Of a stretch of DNA of 64,000 bases, positions 40,929 to 50,059 are shown one piece after another. Under the pieces are notes generated by a model that saw only the letters and a program-made list of their open reading frames with translations, made no database searches and had not been told where the DNA came from. The first letter of the stretch is position 1. The number at the start of each line of letters is the position of its first letter. The stretch comes from a virus: positions 1 to 64,000 of IMG/VR virus record IMGVR_UViG_3300045146_000214; one strand, 5' to 3'. A program made the translations under genes and the position numbers.

Positions 40929-42790
40929 TGAATTCTTTAAATATAAAAATTCCTGTTAGAAATAATTATGAGCTAAATCATAAAAATTTTAGTGGTATGA
41001 AAGTGCCGCTACGACCGTTTGTGCAAATTTTGGTTTTTAATAATGCAGATGATAAAAACGCAATTGATGTATTTAGTATTCCCTATAATTACTTTGAAGA
41101 TTTTGTTTTGCACTTCGGAGAACCAGGTATTGGCGGAACTCTTACGGTTTTAAATCCATACCCTATTTCAAATGAGAAAAGAGAAAAAGATAGATTTCAG
41201 AAGTTTCAAGATATAATAGCATCTTTGGTTAAAATTGATAAAAAAAATCCAACAGATAAAAAAGACGAAAACGCTCGCGCACGTGCGTATTATCGTTTTG
41301 GGTGGTGTGATGAAGAAGCAGTGTATTATGTATCGAAGTTTTCAAGATTTGGCATTATAAATTTAAAAGTTAATTTTAGTGTTGAGGGGTTTAGAACCAA
41401 AATAGACTTCATGGATTTTGGTCAAAAAATTTCTCATACACAGCGTATTGATGTTACGTTAGAGAATAATTCTACAGATATTTTATTAGATGTTGCTGTT
41501 TACTTAATGCTTAATTATGATATTAAAATGGATTTTCTTGAGCGTGATGATCAAGAATATAGAATTTGGAAAAACACAATTGACACAGAGGCATCAAGAG
41601 AGTTTATAAAATCCATGAGAGAAAGCGTTAAAAATAATAGTGATGCGCAGCAGCAGATAATGCAATTAATAAAACGAGACTTTACTATGCAATCACCTGC
41701 TCGCGCTGCGTTGAAAGGAAATTCTTCTAACAGTGTTGGTAAAAAATATTCTGCACAACAACAAACAGTTTTTGAATATATTAGTCAATTGACTAAATCA
41801 ATAATTAAACCAGATGATAACCTTTATAATGAAAGCAAAGCAATACAGAGAGAAAGGATATATGTTTCATATGAGTCTCCTATAACTAGTGATGACAATG
41901 ACTTCGAGAAAAATCCTATATTTTTAACAGCGGCAAAAAAAGAGATGTTTGATGTTATAGATATTCCTAATAACAATTTTAAGGAAGTCAACACTACAAT
42001 TAATCTTTCGTGGAAACCAGCAGTTCCAAACGATAAGACGATAGTAGCAGAACGTTTTGCAAATTACACAGGAGGTAATGAAAAATTAAGTGAAAAGTAT
42101 AAGAAGTATCTATTGCCGTCAAGAGATGGTGGTATATATACATATTTTCCCTCTAATGTGTTACCTGTTGATTATAAAGATAAAATATTTAGCACTAAAA
42201 AAGTTCGTCAATCAAACGTATTAAATTTTTCCATTGACTCTGAAGCGTGGATGGGTTTTTATTTGCAAGGAACACAATATTCAATTAATATAGATAGAAG
42301 CACAGGAGAAACAACGTCATTAATGTCAAAAAGTCAACAAAAATATGTTGACAAACCGACTTCTGTTGTTAGTAATACAATACAAGACCCAACTAATAAT
42401 TTAAATGGTAGTTCTAAAGCACAAGCTGCTTTCATACAGTCATATAAGAATATTTTAGTGAATAAGGGCACTGTAGAAATTTTAGGCGATCCAACGTTAT
42501 GTTTTGGTGGAAATCTCATGGGTAAATATATTTATTTAACAGTGTGCTACCCTAATGGAGATATAATTAAAGAATTCACCGGATTTTATAATGTTTGGGG
42601 ATATACACATTCAGTTGCATCAGGAAGGTTTACAACACAGCTTTATGTGTTGATGCCGCCGACTTGTCCGTTTGCATTGTTTGATGGAAAGACAAAAGAA
42701 GAGGTCGAACAAAAAAGTCAAATTGGAAGCGATGGTGTTATTCCTATTGGTGCAAACCAAATTAATCCTTCAACAGAGGCAGTTGCGTAA
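40928..42790 (+). CDS. Baseplate hub protein (gp27-like candidate)
   Basis: A 620-aa beta-rich protein. Late in the sequence KGTVEILGDPTLCFGGNLMG and FYNVWGYTHSVASGRFTTQLYVL follow the pattern of gp27/gpD-type hub domains (a G-D-P strand and an H-x(2-4)-G-x-[FY]-x-T/S-x-L hairpin). N-terminal RPFVQILVFNNADD and FGEPGIGGTLTVLNP are also typical of hub domain 1. It would form the trimeric platform beneath the tube and above the spike. The stop/start with the tape-measure gene overlap (TAATG). A ~200-residue low-complexity Asn/Ser/Lys-rich middle is unusual. Confidence 0.55.
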   Translation: MNSLNIKIPVRNNYELNHKNFSGMKVPLRPFVQILVFNNADDKNAIDVFSIPYNYFEDFVLHFGEPGIGGTLTVLNPYPISNEKREKDRFQKFQDIIASLVKIDKKNPTDKKDENARARAYYRFGWCDEEAVYYVSKFSRFGIINLKVNFSVEGFRTKIDFMDFGQKISHTQRIDVTLENNSTDILLDVAVYLMLNYDIKMDFLERDDQEYRIWKNTIDTEASREFIKSMRESVKNNSDAQQQIMQLIKRDFTMQSPARAALKGNSSNSVGKKYSAQQQTVFEYISQLTKSIIKPDDNLYNESKAIQRERIYVSYESPITSDDNDFEKNPIFLTAAKKEMFDVIDIPNNNFKEVNTTINLSWKPAVPNDKTIVAERFANYTGGNEKLSEKYKKYLLPSRDGGIYTYFPSNVLPVDYKDKIFSTKKVRQSNVLNFSIDSEAWMGFYLQGTQYSINIDRSTGETTSLMSKSQQKYVDKPTSVVSNTIQDPTNNLNGSSKAQAAFIQSYKNILVNKGTVEILGDPTLCFGGNLMGKYIYLTVCYPNGDIIKEFTGFYNVWGYTHSVASGRFTTQLYVLMPPTCPFALFDGKTKEEVEQKSQIGSDGVIPIGANQINPSTEAVA

Positions 42791-42792
42791 AT

Positions 42793-43791
42793 ATGTTTTC
42801 ATCAATTAAATTTGCTAACGTTGACAAAAATTTTACAAAAGTAGAGAATGAAAAAATTCCTGCTAATGATCAAAATAGGTCAGAGAATAGTAAGGCACCA
42901 AAAGCTATTGATGGAAGTCCATTTAATAACTTTATCGGTTACATACTGTTTACTCGACCAGACAACGGAACATTAGATGCTTTTAAAATATACAATGAAG
43001 GCAGAGAAGATTTTACCGACTCACATACGGCAACATTTAATTCTGTTCAGTTTGCCGGAAGAAACGAACCAGTATGTGTGTATTATCAAGGCAGTGAAAG
43101 AAAATTCAGTGTTAAAATTGAGTTGTTTGCCAGTCGCCGAGGTTATTCTACACCACCTTCATTGCGTGTTGCGGATATTCCAAGAGACCTTATGACGATT
43201 ACTGATGTTGACTATATTTCACGTATGGCATTGGCATTAACATACAGTAATTATAAAATGAAGTATTCTGGTCCGCATCGTGTATGGCTGACATATGGTA
43301 ATTTTATTAAAATGATACCATGTGTTTTAAATTCAGTATCAAGAGTATTCGTGGGGTCATCGCCAGTAGACAGAACTGGTGAGTCAACAGACTTTTTACC
43401 GTATCATCAGAAAATTACCTTTGAATTAACTGCGTGTCCAGAAGAGTTGACGAAGTGCCCCGACTCGGAAGACATTATGACGGACTCTAATGCCAATAAG
43501 TCCTATGGTATTGGCACTCCTGTTACAGGTGTCCCACAAGAACCTACCGTAATTGCCAGCACGATGCAGGCATTTGATTTTGTTCGTAGAGTTAATTTAT
43601 TACTTGAACAGGGCAGAAGAATTATCTGGCAAGCAGCAAATCCATTTCAATCCGCGATATGGAATGATCTTAAAAATTCAGTAACGCAATATGCAAATCT
43701 TGGCAATCAATTTACTGGATTTGATCAGCAACAGTTAAACACTATTATTGATAAGTCACTACCAGCCAATAAAGTTCGACTTTATAAATAA
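42793..43791 (+). CDS. Baseplate tube-cap-like protein (gp48/gp54 type)
   Basis: A 332-aa protein whose core is NSVQFAGRNEPVCVYYQGSE then KFSVKIELFASRRG, followed by SRMALALTYSNYKMKYSGPHRVWLTYGNFI. Gly-Arg + Tyr-x-Gly, an F-x-x-x-x-x-F strand and a 'tracks-of-tyrosine/proline then x-L-T-x-G-N' segment are what I expect for tail-tube initiator proteins that cap the hub. Its place between the hub and gp53-like genes agrees. Specific assignment to gp48 or gp54 is not possible by eye. Confidence 0.5.
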   Translation: MFSSIKFANVDKNFTKVENEKIPANDQNRSENSKAPKAIDGSPFNNFIGYILFTRPDNGTLDAFKIYNEGREDFTDSHTATFNSVQFAGRNEPVCVYYQGSERKFSVKIELFASRRGYSTPPSLRVADIPRDLMTITDVDYISRMALALTYSNYKMKYSGPHRVWLTYGNFIKMIPCVLNSVSRVFVGSSPVDRTGESTDFLPYHQKITFELTACPEELTKCPDSEDIMTDSNANKSYGIGTPVTGVPQEPTVIASTMQAFDFVRRVNLLLEQGRRIIWQAANPFQSAIWNDLKNSVTQYANLGNQFTGFDQQQLNTIIDKSLPANKVRLYK

Positions 43792-43793
43792 TT

Positions 43794-44093
43794 ATGAACC
43801 GCTATAGCATTTTTTCAAGAGAATTTTATATAACAGAGGATAACAAGTATGATTATTCTCCTGTTCCATTTTACACATTTCCTGCTAATGAAAATGACAA
43901 ATATATTGTTATTGATAAAGCAGAACAGTTTAATCCTGATTTAATTGCTTATAATTACTATGGTGATGAGCGTTTATACTGGGTTATTCTGATGGCAAAT
44001 GAAATTTTTGATCCGTTCTCACAACTATATGCTGGTCGTTCAATTCGTATACCAGATTTATTAGAATTGCAAATGGCAGCAAGTCTTGCGTAA
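43794..44093 (+). CDS. 53: Baseplate wedge protein with LysM-like fold (gp53-like)
   Basis: A 99-aa protein. KYIVIDKAEQFNPDLIAYNYYGDERLYWVILMANEI (key part FNPDLIAYNYYGDERLYWVI) plus DPFSQLYAGRSIRIPDL matches the gp53/LysM wedge module: R/N-P-D-x-I-A-x-x-x-Y-G-x-x-x-L-Y-W-x-I, then x-x-x-G-x-x-I-x-I-P. T4 gp53 clamps the wedges around the hub. Much shorter than T4 gp53 (196 aa), it keeps only the LysM core. Confidence 0.75.
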   Translation: MNRYSIFSREFYITEDNKYDYSPVPFYTFPANENDKYIVIDKAEQFNPDLIAYNYYGDERLYWVILMANEIFDPFSQLYAGRSIRIPDLLELQMAASLA

Positions 44094-44101
44094 GGAGTAA
44101 T

Positions 44102-45706
44102 ATGGCATTTTGGTCTGAAGTATTAACACAGTTTTATGATGTAATGCGAATAACGCAGAAGTCTCGTGCAAAGTCATTGAGTTCAACTGGCACATGTATT
44201 GGCGAAGTGATAGATAATAATGACCCGTTAAAACTTGGCAGATTACGCATTTACATTCCAGAGCATGACGAGTCTATATTGCTTGAAGCCGGAAGAGTGG
44301 AATGTAAGAATAAAGAGAAAAACTGGTCGCCATATGTTTCACCATTTGGTGGTATGCACAATTCTGGATTGTTTTTTGTGCCCGACATTGGCGCAAAAGT
44401 TGTTGTAGGATTTTTCAATAATGATTTGTATGATAGATTCTGGTTGGGAGCTATAAATAACCCAAATACGAACAATCCACCACTTGAGTCTATTGGTAGT
44501 CACTTAACAGAATATCCTAAAAATAGAATTATCAAAACTCCGGCTGGTCACACTATTGAAATGGACGACACTAGTGGTTATGAACGTATTGCTATAACGA
44601 CTGCTAATGGTAACAGTGTTTCTTTGGAAGATTATAGAGATAATGCACTCAAGGTTGAAGCGCGTGGCGATGTTTATATTCATTCTGGTGGCAACATTGT
44701 TTTTGAAGCAGAAGGCGATATATTTATGAAGTCGAACCGTGATATTGCACTTAGTTCTGGCAGCAGCGTCAATATTGCATGTCCTAATGATGTTAATGTT
44801 GAGAAAAACCTTAACATTCATGGTGATACGATACTACGATTTGGTGGTATTATGGTGGCCGATGGTAGTATAGATGTTAATGGCAATGTGTTGGCAACAG
44901 GCAATATGCTATGTGAAGGGTTATCAACAAATCATCACCAGCATATCGTTATTGCAGAAGCGGTTGACCGAGATGTTGACGGCGGCGAAATTATTGACAA
45001 GAGAATGATACGTGCAAGTCACGTGCATACATATCAAGATAAGCATATTGTTGAAAACCATACACATCAAAGAATGGAAAAATGCAAAGATAAGTCGAAG
45101 TATAAAACATCAAAATCAAAAGATGCCTCTATTCTGCGCGACCATCCAGAAGACTCAGATGATTCTGATAAAATTCTTGGTGTAAAAGTAGAGAGAGATG
45201 CACCAGCAATAAATAAAATGGTTGGAGAGACATATGATAACATGCATCATATTGGTGGCGCAACGTGTGAATTAAATATTAAGGAAGCAGAAAATAATGA
45301 GCATGGAGAAAGTGAATTCGTTTGTACAAAGAGAATTTCTGAGCGTGATTGTCATGAACATTTGAAAGACGTAAACGATACAGATTCAACTAAGATAGAA
45401 ACAAAAGCCGACTCTGAAAGTGACGCAAAAGATATGAACAGTATGGACGGTGGAAAGGGTAAAACTGGCTATATTGAAACACCAAAACCAGAATTTGAAC
45501 AGCAAAACGTCAAGACTGATTCTCCTGACTCGATGATAGATGGGTCGAATAGAAAGACTGATGTAATTATAGAGCAAGTTGATAGAGATTATTATGAAAA
45601 AACGATTAAAGAACGTGCTCCACAGGAATTACAAAAGAACTCAATGCACGACACGCCTTTTGCCGTAATGCAGCATAGGCATTCAGTAAGAGGTATTGCA
45701 ATATAA
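44102..45706 (+). CDS. 5: Baseplate central spike (gp5/gpV/VgrG-like) with C-terminal extension
   Basis: A 534-aa protein. Residues ~28-130 are the OB-fold (GTCIGEVIDNNDPLKLGRLRI ... DIGAKVVVGFFNND ... FWLGAI, shown in parts). Residues ~140-270 are strand repeats forming the spike helix (GDVYIHSGGNIVFEAEGDIF, ALSSGSSVNIACP). Three His motifs then follow: HHQH (~277), SHVHTY (~305) and NHTHQ (~318), like the H-x-H iron sites at spike tips. Unusually, ~200 hydrophilic residues rich in Asp/Lys/Ser continue beyond them to the end (HDTPFAVMQHRHSVRG). There is no lysozyme domain. AAGGAG precedes the ATG. Confidence 0.75.
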   Translation: MAFWSEVLTQFYDVMRITQKSRAKSLSSTGTCIGEVIDNNDPLKLGRLRIYIPEHDESILLEAGRVECKNKEKNWSPYVSPFGGMHNSGLFFVPDIGAKVVVGFFNNDLYDRFWLGAINNPNTNNPPLESIGSHLTEYPKNRIIKTPAGHTIEMDDTSGYERIAITTANGNSVSLEDYRDNALKVEARGDVYIHSGGNIVFEAEGDIFMKSNRDIALSSGSSVNIACPNDVNVEKNLNIHGDTILRFGGIMVADGSIDVNGNVLATGNMLCEGLSTNHHQHIVIAEAVDRDVDGGEIIDKRMIRASHVHTYQDKHIVENHTHQRMEKCKDKSKYKTSKSKDASILRDHPEDSDDSDKILGVKVERDAPAINKMVGETYDNMHHIGGATCELNIKEAENNEHGESEFVCTKRISERDCHEHLKDVNDTDSTKIETKADSESDAKDMNSMDGGKGKTGYIETPKPEFEQQNVKTDSPDSMIDGSNRKTDVIIEQVDRDYYEKTIKERAPQELQKNSMHDTPFAVMQHRHSVRGIAI

Positions 45707-47172
45707 TGGCAACTGTTAATACAAATCCGTTTGTTAGGGAGAACGCTACAACTGTCAATACAAATCCATTTGTTAAAGAAGATGTAACAGTCCCAACAGG
45801 AAATAACTCCACGCCGTTATGCAGTAAGTCATGCGCAACAGGTAACGATAAGCGTTATGTTGCGTTTGGCAAATATGATTATGGCTGCAATCAAAAAGCA
45901 GTCATAACAGAAAAATACATAATGGAGAAGTTGGACTCGCTTACTAGGTTGGATAAGAAAACTGGCGACTCAATAAAGGAAATTCAATGCTTAGTGTCAA
46001 GTGCGATGGACTTGAATTTGGTTGATCCTAATCAAGTTCTTAAAGAGTTGCAAAAAATTGACGCAGAACCATATCCAGAACAATCGAAGTATTTCTTGTT
46101 GCCAGACCGCTCTATAGAAGATGCAAAAAACGAAGTGTTAAAATGGTTTAAGCGTCAACAGGAAAAATACCAACAATATCAATGCTGGCATAATAGAGAT
46201 ATTAAGCAAATTGTTAGTGGTGGAATTCGCACTGAAGCTGAAAAGAAGATTTCAAGTATTAAGAAAGCAACAGAAAAAAACCACTTTCAAACATTTGACC
46301 AGTTGTTTCCCAAGCACTCGTTGTTAAAAGATAAGAACCAACAAGAATTGTCAAAAAGAAAAGGCGGTGATGATTGGATTGTTCGTCCATTTGGTCAAGC
46401 ATATCGAAATTGGATAGAATATGAGTGTAATATTAAAAACGCATTTGAGTGGTATATCTCAGTTGTTAAGGAAAAAGTTGATAATGTTGTTGATATTAAG
46501 ACTGCTCTTACTGGTATTGAACAATTCTTCTTGTTTAATACCAATACCGATACTGATTCTGTAATTAATCGCCCACACAAGAGCTTGAATGTTCTTATTT
46601 TACTTAATAAAGAATATGGAAGAGCAGTGGATAAATACTCGATGGCAGTGAAATCTGGGACAATTGAGACAGAAGCAGAAAGAATGGTTGAAAGTGCTAT
46701 CAAGGAACATTATTTGCCTTATAATGTTAAAAACGACTACAATGTTGTTAATATTATGTTTCAGCAAGAAATTGATGATGCGTATGACTCAACGAAATCA
46801 CGAATGTCTCAGAAAACAGGTAAGAAACAAGATACAGATAAAACTAAGAGTGCAGAAAAAACAAATAATGCCCAATCTCTTATGCTTAAATCACAAGGTA
46901 AGTCACAAAGTGTAGAGAGTTCACAAAGTAATAAAAAAACACAAACGACGCATACGTCACAGGATAAAGAAAATAAGTCTTTGTATGATATTTTTATGGA
47001 TGAAATACGTAAAAACATTACCAATAAAGGAACTGTTACGTCAGCACAGATTTCAAACAATGCAACGTTACAATTGCTGTTGTATAAGAATAATAGTTGG
47101 GATTATGCCTACAAATTGTATAGAGATTTAAAACATATGCGTGATGTGCAATATGAACAAAGACTTAAATAA
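45706..47172 (+). CDS. Hypothetical baseplate-region protein
   Basis: A 488-aa protein that begins with two tandem 13-residue units, TVNTNPFVRENAT and TVNTNPFVKEDVT (39-bp repeat), then CSKSCATGNDKRY. Most of the rest is helical; residues ~375-435 are a Lys/Ser/Gln linker. It overlaps the spike gene by 1 nt (TAATG), so it may bind the spike or its extension; the repeated N-P-F peptides look like short binding motifs. No family recognised. Confidence 0.65.
   Translation: MATVNTNPFVRENATTVNTNPFVKEDVTVPTGNNSTPLCSKSCATGNDKRYVAFGKYDYGCNQKAVITEKYIMEKLDSLTRLDKKTGDSIKEIQCLVSSAMDLNLVDPNQVLKELQKIDAEPYPEQSKYFLLPDRSIEDAKNEVLKWFKRQQEKYQQYQCWHNRDIKQIVSGGIRTEAEKKISSIKKATEKNHFQTFDQLFPKHSLLKDKNQQELSKRKGGDDWIVRPFGQAYRNWIEYECNIKNAFEWYISVVKEKVDNVVDIKTALTGIEQFFLFNTNTDTDSVINRPHKSLNVLILLNKEYGRAVDKYSMAVKSGTIETEAERMVESAIKEHYLPYNVKNDYNVVNIMFQQEIDDAYDSTKSRMSQKTGKKQDTDKTKSAEKTNNAQSLMLKSQGKSQSVESSQSNKKTQTTHTSQDKENKSLYDIFMDEIRKNITNKGTVTSAQISNNATLQLLLYKNNSWDYAYKLYRDLKHMRDVQYEQRLK
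45712..45789. repeat. 39-bp tandem duplication, 2 copies
   Basis: In-frame duplication at the very start of the gene, encoding the repeated TVNTNPFV peptides. The second copy has a few substitutions, mostly silent or conservative in the NTNPFV core. Confidence 0.8.
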
Positions 47173-48595
47173 AGAAAAGTTAGACAATTTCATAAAGAAT
47201 ATTGGCTATAGCGACTGGCACTTAAACCAAGGTGCGCGAGTTTACAATAGCGCCAATCGCGCATCTGTATTAAGTGTTTTACACGCATATTTTGCAAGGC
47301 TTATAAATCATATGTCGGAAATGTCTGTTGTGGGATGGACGAAAAAAATGTTATCATCCGGCAAAAGCAAGTGTGCGTATAGGTCAGAGATAGAAGAGGA
47401 TGAGAATAAGTCAGAGAAAGCATTGGCATCAACCTATGTCGCCGCTGAGTCGTTTGTCGGTTACGTGTTTGATAGAAGATATTGGCAGTTGCACCAGTGG
47501 TTGCATGAAGAAGAAACCAGTAGAAGTCACGCAGGGATGCAAACTATTAACGGGCAAAGAGAATCTGTACATAAGGAACATTTAAGCTATAATAAGCATA
47601 ATTTAATGAAGAATGACTCGATGGCACAAGAAATGAACTTGGACAAAATTCATGATTATGCTGAAATGATACGTAAAGATAAGGCTGAAGGTGACATAAT
47701 AGACATCCCGTATGAAAAGATTGGTCAATGGGATTACTGTAAACATGTTGACTCCGGTGGTGGTGCTGTTATGGAAAACAACAAATTGTTTAACTTTTTG
47801 GATGCGCTGCGAATTGTTCAATCTGCAATGAGCGTTATGCAAATCAATCAGCACAACACCGCACCACTATATGCAGTGTGTGGTATGGGTGCAGCGGAAA
47901 AATTCAGCATGGCACCAGAAGGAGAACAAGAGGTTGACCATACCGTATATCGTTATACTGATATTAACATGGTCAAAAGAAGGTTTGCCCACTATGATAT
48001 TTTGGCGAAAGAAGCGGCCTTATCTGGTATTGGTGTTGCGGGTAACGCTCGCCACACACTGCCATCAGAAAAGTTTTCAGGTTCAACTACAAAAATACTC
48101 AACGATCATTTGGTCGCGCATAGTGTTGAAGTAGTAAACGCTATTGCTGAAGCATCGTATAGACTTGATAATCTTGGCGATGCAGGTGAGTGGAATAGTG
48201 CGATTTTTGAACAAACCAGTTTAACCAATAAGAAGATAAACAATCTTGAAGAGTCGTTTGGTGAGGCGATGTTCAAAAACCATGAAAAGTGCAAGTCATT
48301 GTTGAAAAACGGTGACGATCCGCTTATGTTGTATGCTTTTAATGTGGATGACTCAAAACTTAAGGATGAAGAAAAGAAACGTGTCAGTTATTTTGACACA
48401 ACACAAGTTGCACCGTCTACGATGCTTGGTGTTGAGAAACTATATGTAATTCAAACATATGTGGAGAATATCGAAATAGAGGACAAGGGCGTAGAAAAAG
48501 CAATGAAAGAAAAAGAAAAAGAAAAAAAGTTAAAAGAAAAGGAAAAACCAAAAGAAACACCTATTGACAAACCATTTACGGGTAATATTGCATGA
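47153..48595 (+). CDS. Hypothetical baseplate-region protein
   Basis: A 480-aa mixed alpha protein with no recognised family. The middle has GQWDYCKHVDSGGGAVMEN and later MLYAFNVDDSKLKDEEKK. The C-terminus is a Lys/Glu stretch (EKEKEKKLKEKEK) before PFTGNIA. ATG 47153 (MNKDLNKEK) is my start; GTG 47141 and ATG 47144 are in frame too and no candidate has a strong ribosome site, so initiation probably depends on coupling to the overlapping upstream gene. It ends in an ATGA overlap with the gp25-like gene. Confidence 0.6.
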   Translation: MNKDLNKEKLDNFIKNIGYSDWHLNQGARVYNSANRASVLSVLHAYFARLINHMSEMSVVGWTKKMLSSGKSKCAYRSEIEEDENKSEKALASTYVAAESFVGYVFDRRYWQLHQWLHEEETSRSHAGMQTINGQRESVHKEHLSYNKHNLMKNDSMAQEMNLDKIHDYAEMIRKDKAEGDIIDIPYEKIGQWDYCKHVDSGGGAVMENNKLFNFLDALRIVQSAMSVMQINQHNTAPLYAVCGMGAAEKFSMAPEGEQEVDHTVYRYTDINMVKRRFAHYDILAKEAALSGIGVAGNARHTLPSEKFSGSTTKILNDHLVAHSVEVVNAIAEASYRLDNLGDAGEWNSAIFEQTSLTNKKINNLEESFGEAMFKNHEKCKSLLKNGDDPLMLYAFNVDDSKLKDEEKKRVSYFDTTQVAPSTMLGVEKLYVIQTYVENIEIEDKGVEKAMKEKEKEKKLKEKEKPKETPIDKPFTGNIA

Positions 48596-49023
48596 ATAGA
48601 CTTTACACATATATAGGACCTTCACTGTATGCAGTTTCAAACAATGAAACTGTTCCAATTAATTTTGAAACTGTTGAAGTAATACAAGATGGTCATACTA
48701 TTGAGGTTGTGCCAGCGATAAAGACTGATATTGATTTAATTAACGAGTCAGTTTATCGAATATTGACGACTAGTAAGGGTGAACGGCCATATTTAAGAGA
48801 TTTTGGTTGTAATCTTAAATCTTACGTTTTTGAGCCGTTGGATAGTATATTGTTTGAGGTGATTAATAAGGAAATTCGTGATGTATTGGGGAAGTGGGAA
48901 CCGAGAGTTGGTGTGCAGGATATAGCCGTGGAAAAGGCTAGTGAACATACTGTATATATAACGCTGTTGTATTACATTATTTTGGATCAACGGTATTTAA
49001 TTAAGGCAAGATTTATTCTATGA
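48592..49023 (+). CDS. 25: Baseplate wedge protein gp25-like (GPW/gp25 family)
   Basis: A 143-aa protein. DIDLINESVYRILTTSKGERPYLRDFGCNL holds the family hallmark (I-x-x-I-L-T-T-x-x-G-E-R ... F-G, key part ILTTSKGERPYLRDFG), and the C-terminal strands include HTVYITLLYYIILDQ. gp25 proteins join the wedge to the inner baseplate and help trigger sheath contraction. It lies two genes before the gp6-like protein, as in T4 and many contractile systems. Both ends overlap neighbours by 4 nt. Confidence 0.88.
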   Translation: MNRLYTYIGPSLYAVSNNETVPINFETVEVIQDGHTIEVVPAIKTDIDLINESVYRILTTSKGERPYLRDFGCNLKSYVFEPLDSILFEVINKEIRDVLGKWEPRVGVQDIAVEKASEHTVYITLLYYIILDQRYLIKARFIL

Positions 49024-50045
49024 AAATATTGGAACTATTAGAAGATTTACAACGTGTTCGAGATACTCCTTATGAACTCGATAAGCAAGTAATTGAGTTA
49101 TATCGTTGGTCATATTGTTATCAAATGGCACAGCAAGAATTCAGTAAAACTGGACTTAAACGATTTGAGAATGTTGCAAGAATATTTGAAAGTAATTTTG
49201 ATCAGTTATATGATGTGGTTACGTCATGGTTAATACCTACGTTTGAGTTTTGGTTAAGCACGCATAATGTTGATAATCCTAAACAGTGGGCAAGAGCCAT
49301 TGCAGAAATGCATAATAAGTTATATGTTAGAGAATATGATAGTATTTATGGTTATTTTAGAGATAATGACAGCTTTGTTCATGGTGGCGTGATAGTTGGA
49401 ATGACAGAAATTTTTCCATATCTGTTTTCCGTTGATAAAGTGTATAGTGGCTATGGTGTAAACGGACTTTTAGAGATGTTTGGATACTATTATGTTAATA
49501 AGTTTGTTAAAAAAGGCATAAATGACGTTGACTCAGGCGACCCAAACGCATTGAGCGAGTTTTTAGAAGAAAAAGGTCTAATGGATGGCTTTGTGGATTG
49601 GTGCAGAAAAAATGAAAGAATGCTGGTAGAAGAAATGATTGATAGTCTTGGGAGAGAGATTATTAAAGATGATTGGTTTATTAACAGTTGTGTTGGTAGT
49701 GAGGACAAAATACTTGACAGATTATCTACTGCGCTATACGAAAAACTTTATAATAAGTATGTTGCTGTGCACCCAGATATTAAGCTAATATATAAAAAGA
49801 ATAAAGCTATTCTGGACAAACTTGTTGCGTCATCTTCAACAAATGATAAAATAGTGAATATCAATATTGCCATTAACGCCGTGCATAAAAATGGTAGTAT
49901 GCTTGATTATGTTGTTGAAGCAAACGAAGATATTGATAATGAAGGTGGTGCCGAGCACATCGAAAACGTGTTGGAAGGATTGTCGAATGGAGAGTATGAC
50001 GATGAGTTTCATGAAACACTTGATGAAGTTGGAATACAATATTAA
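49020..50045 (+). CDS. Hypothetical baseplate-region protein
   Basis: A 341-aa acidic, helical protein that starts MKILELLEDLQRV, another member of the MKIxELLE-type starts. Features: FEFWLSTHNVDNPKQWARAI, LLEMFGYYYVNKFVKK, WCRKNERMLVEEMIDSLGRE, and an Asp/Glu-rich tail (NEDIDNEGGAEH). No family recognised. Its place between the gp25- and gp6-like genes suggests a wedge or assembly role. Confidence 0.6.
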   Translation: MKILELLEDLQRVRDTPYELDKQVIELYRWSYCYQMAQQEFSKTGLKRFENVARIFESNFDQLYDVVTSWLIPTFEFWLSTHNVDNPKQWARAIAEMHNKLYVREYDSIYGYFRDNDSFVHGGVIVGMTEIFPYLFSVDKVYSGYGVNGLLEMFGYYYVNKFVKKGINDVDSGDPNALSEFLEEKGLMDGFVDWCRKNERMLVEEMIDSLGREIIKDDWFINSCVGSEDKILDRLSTALYEKLYNKYVAVHPDIKLIYKKNKAILDKLVASSSTNDKIVNINIAINAVHKNGSMLDYVVEANEDIDNEGGAEHIENVLEGLSNGEYDDEFHETLDEVGIQY

Positions 50046-50059
50046 TTGGAGATTTTACA

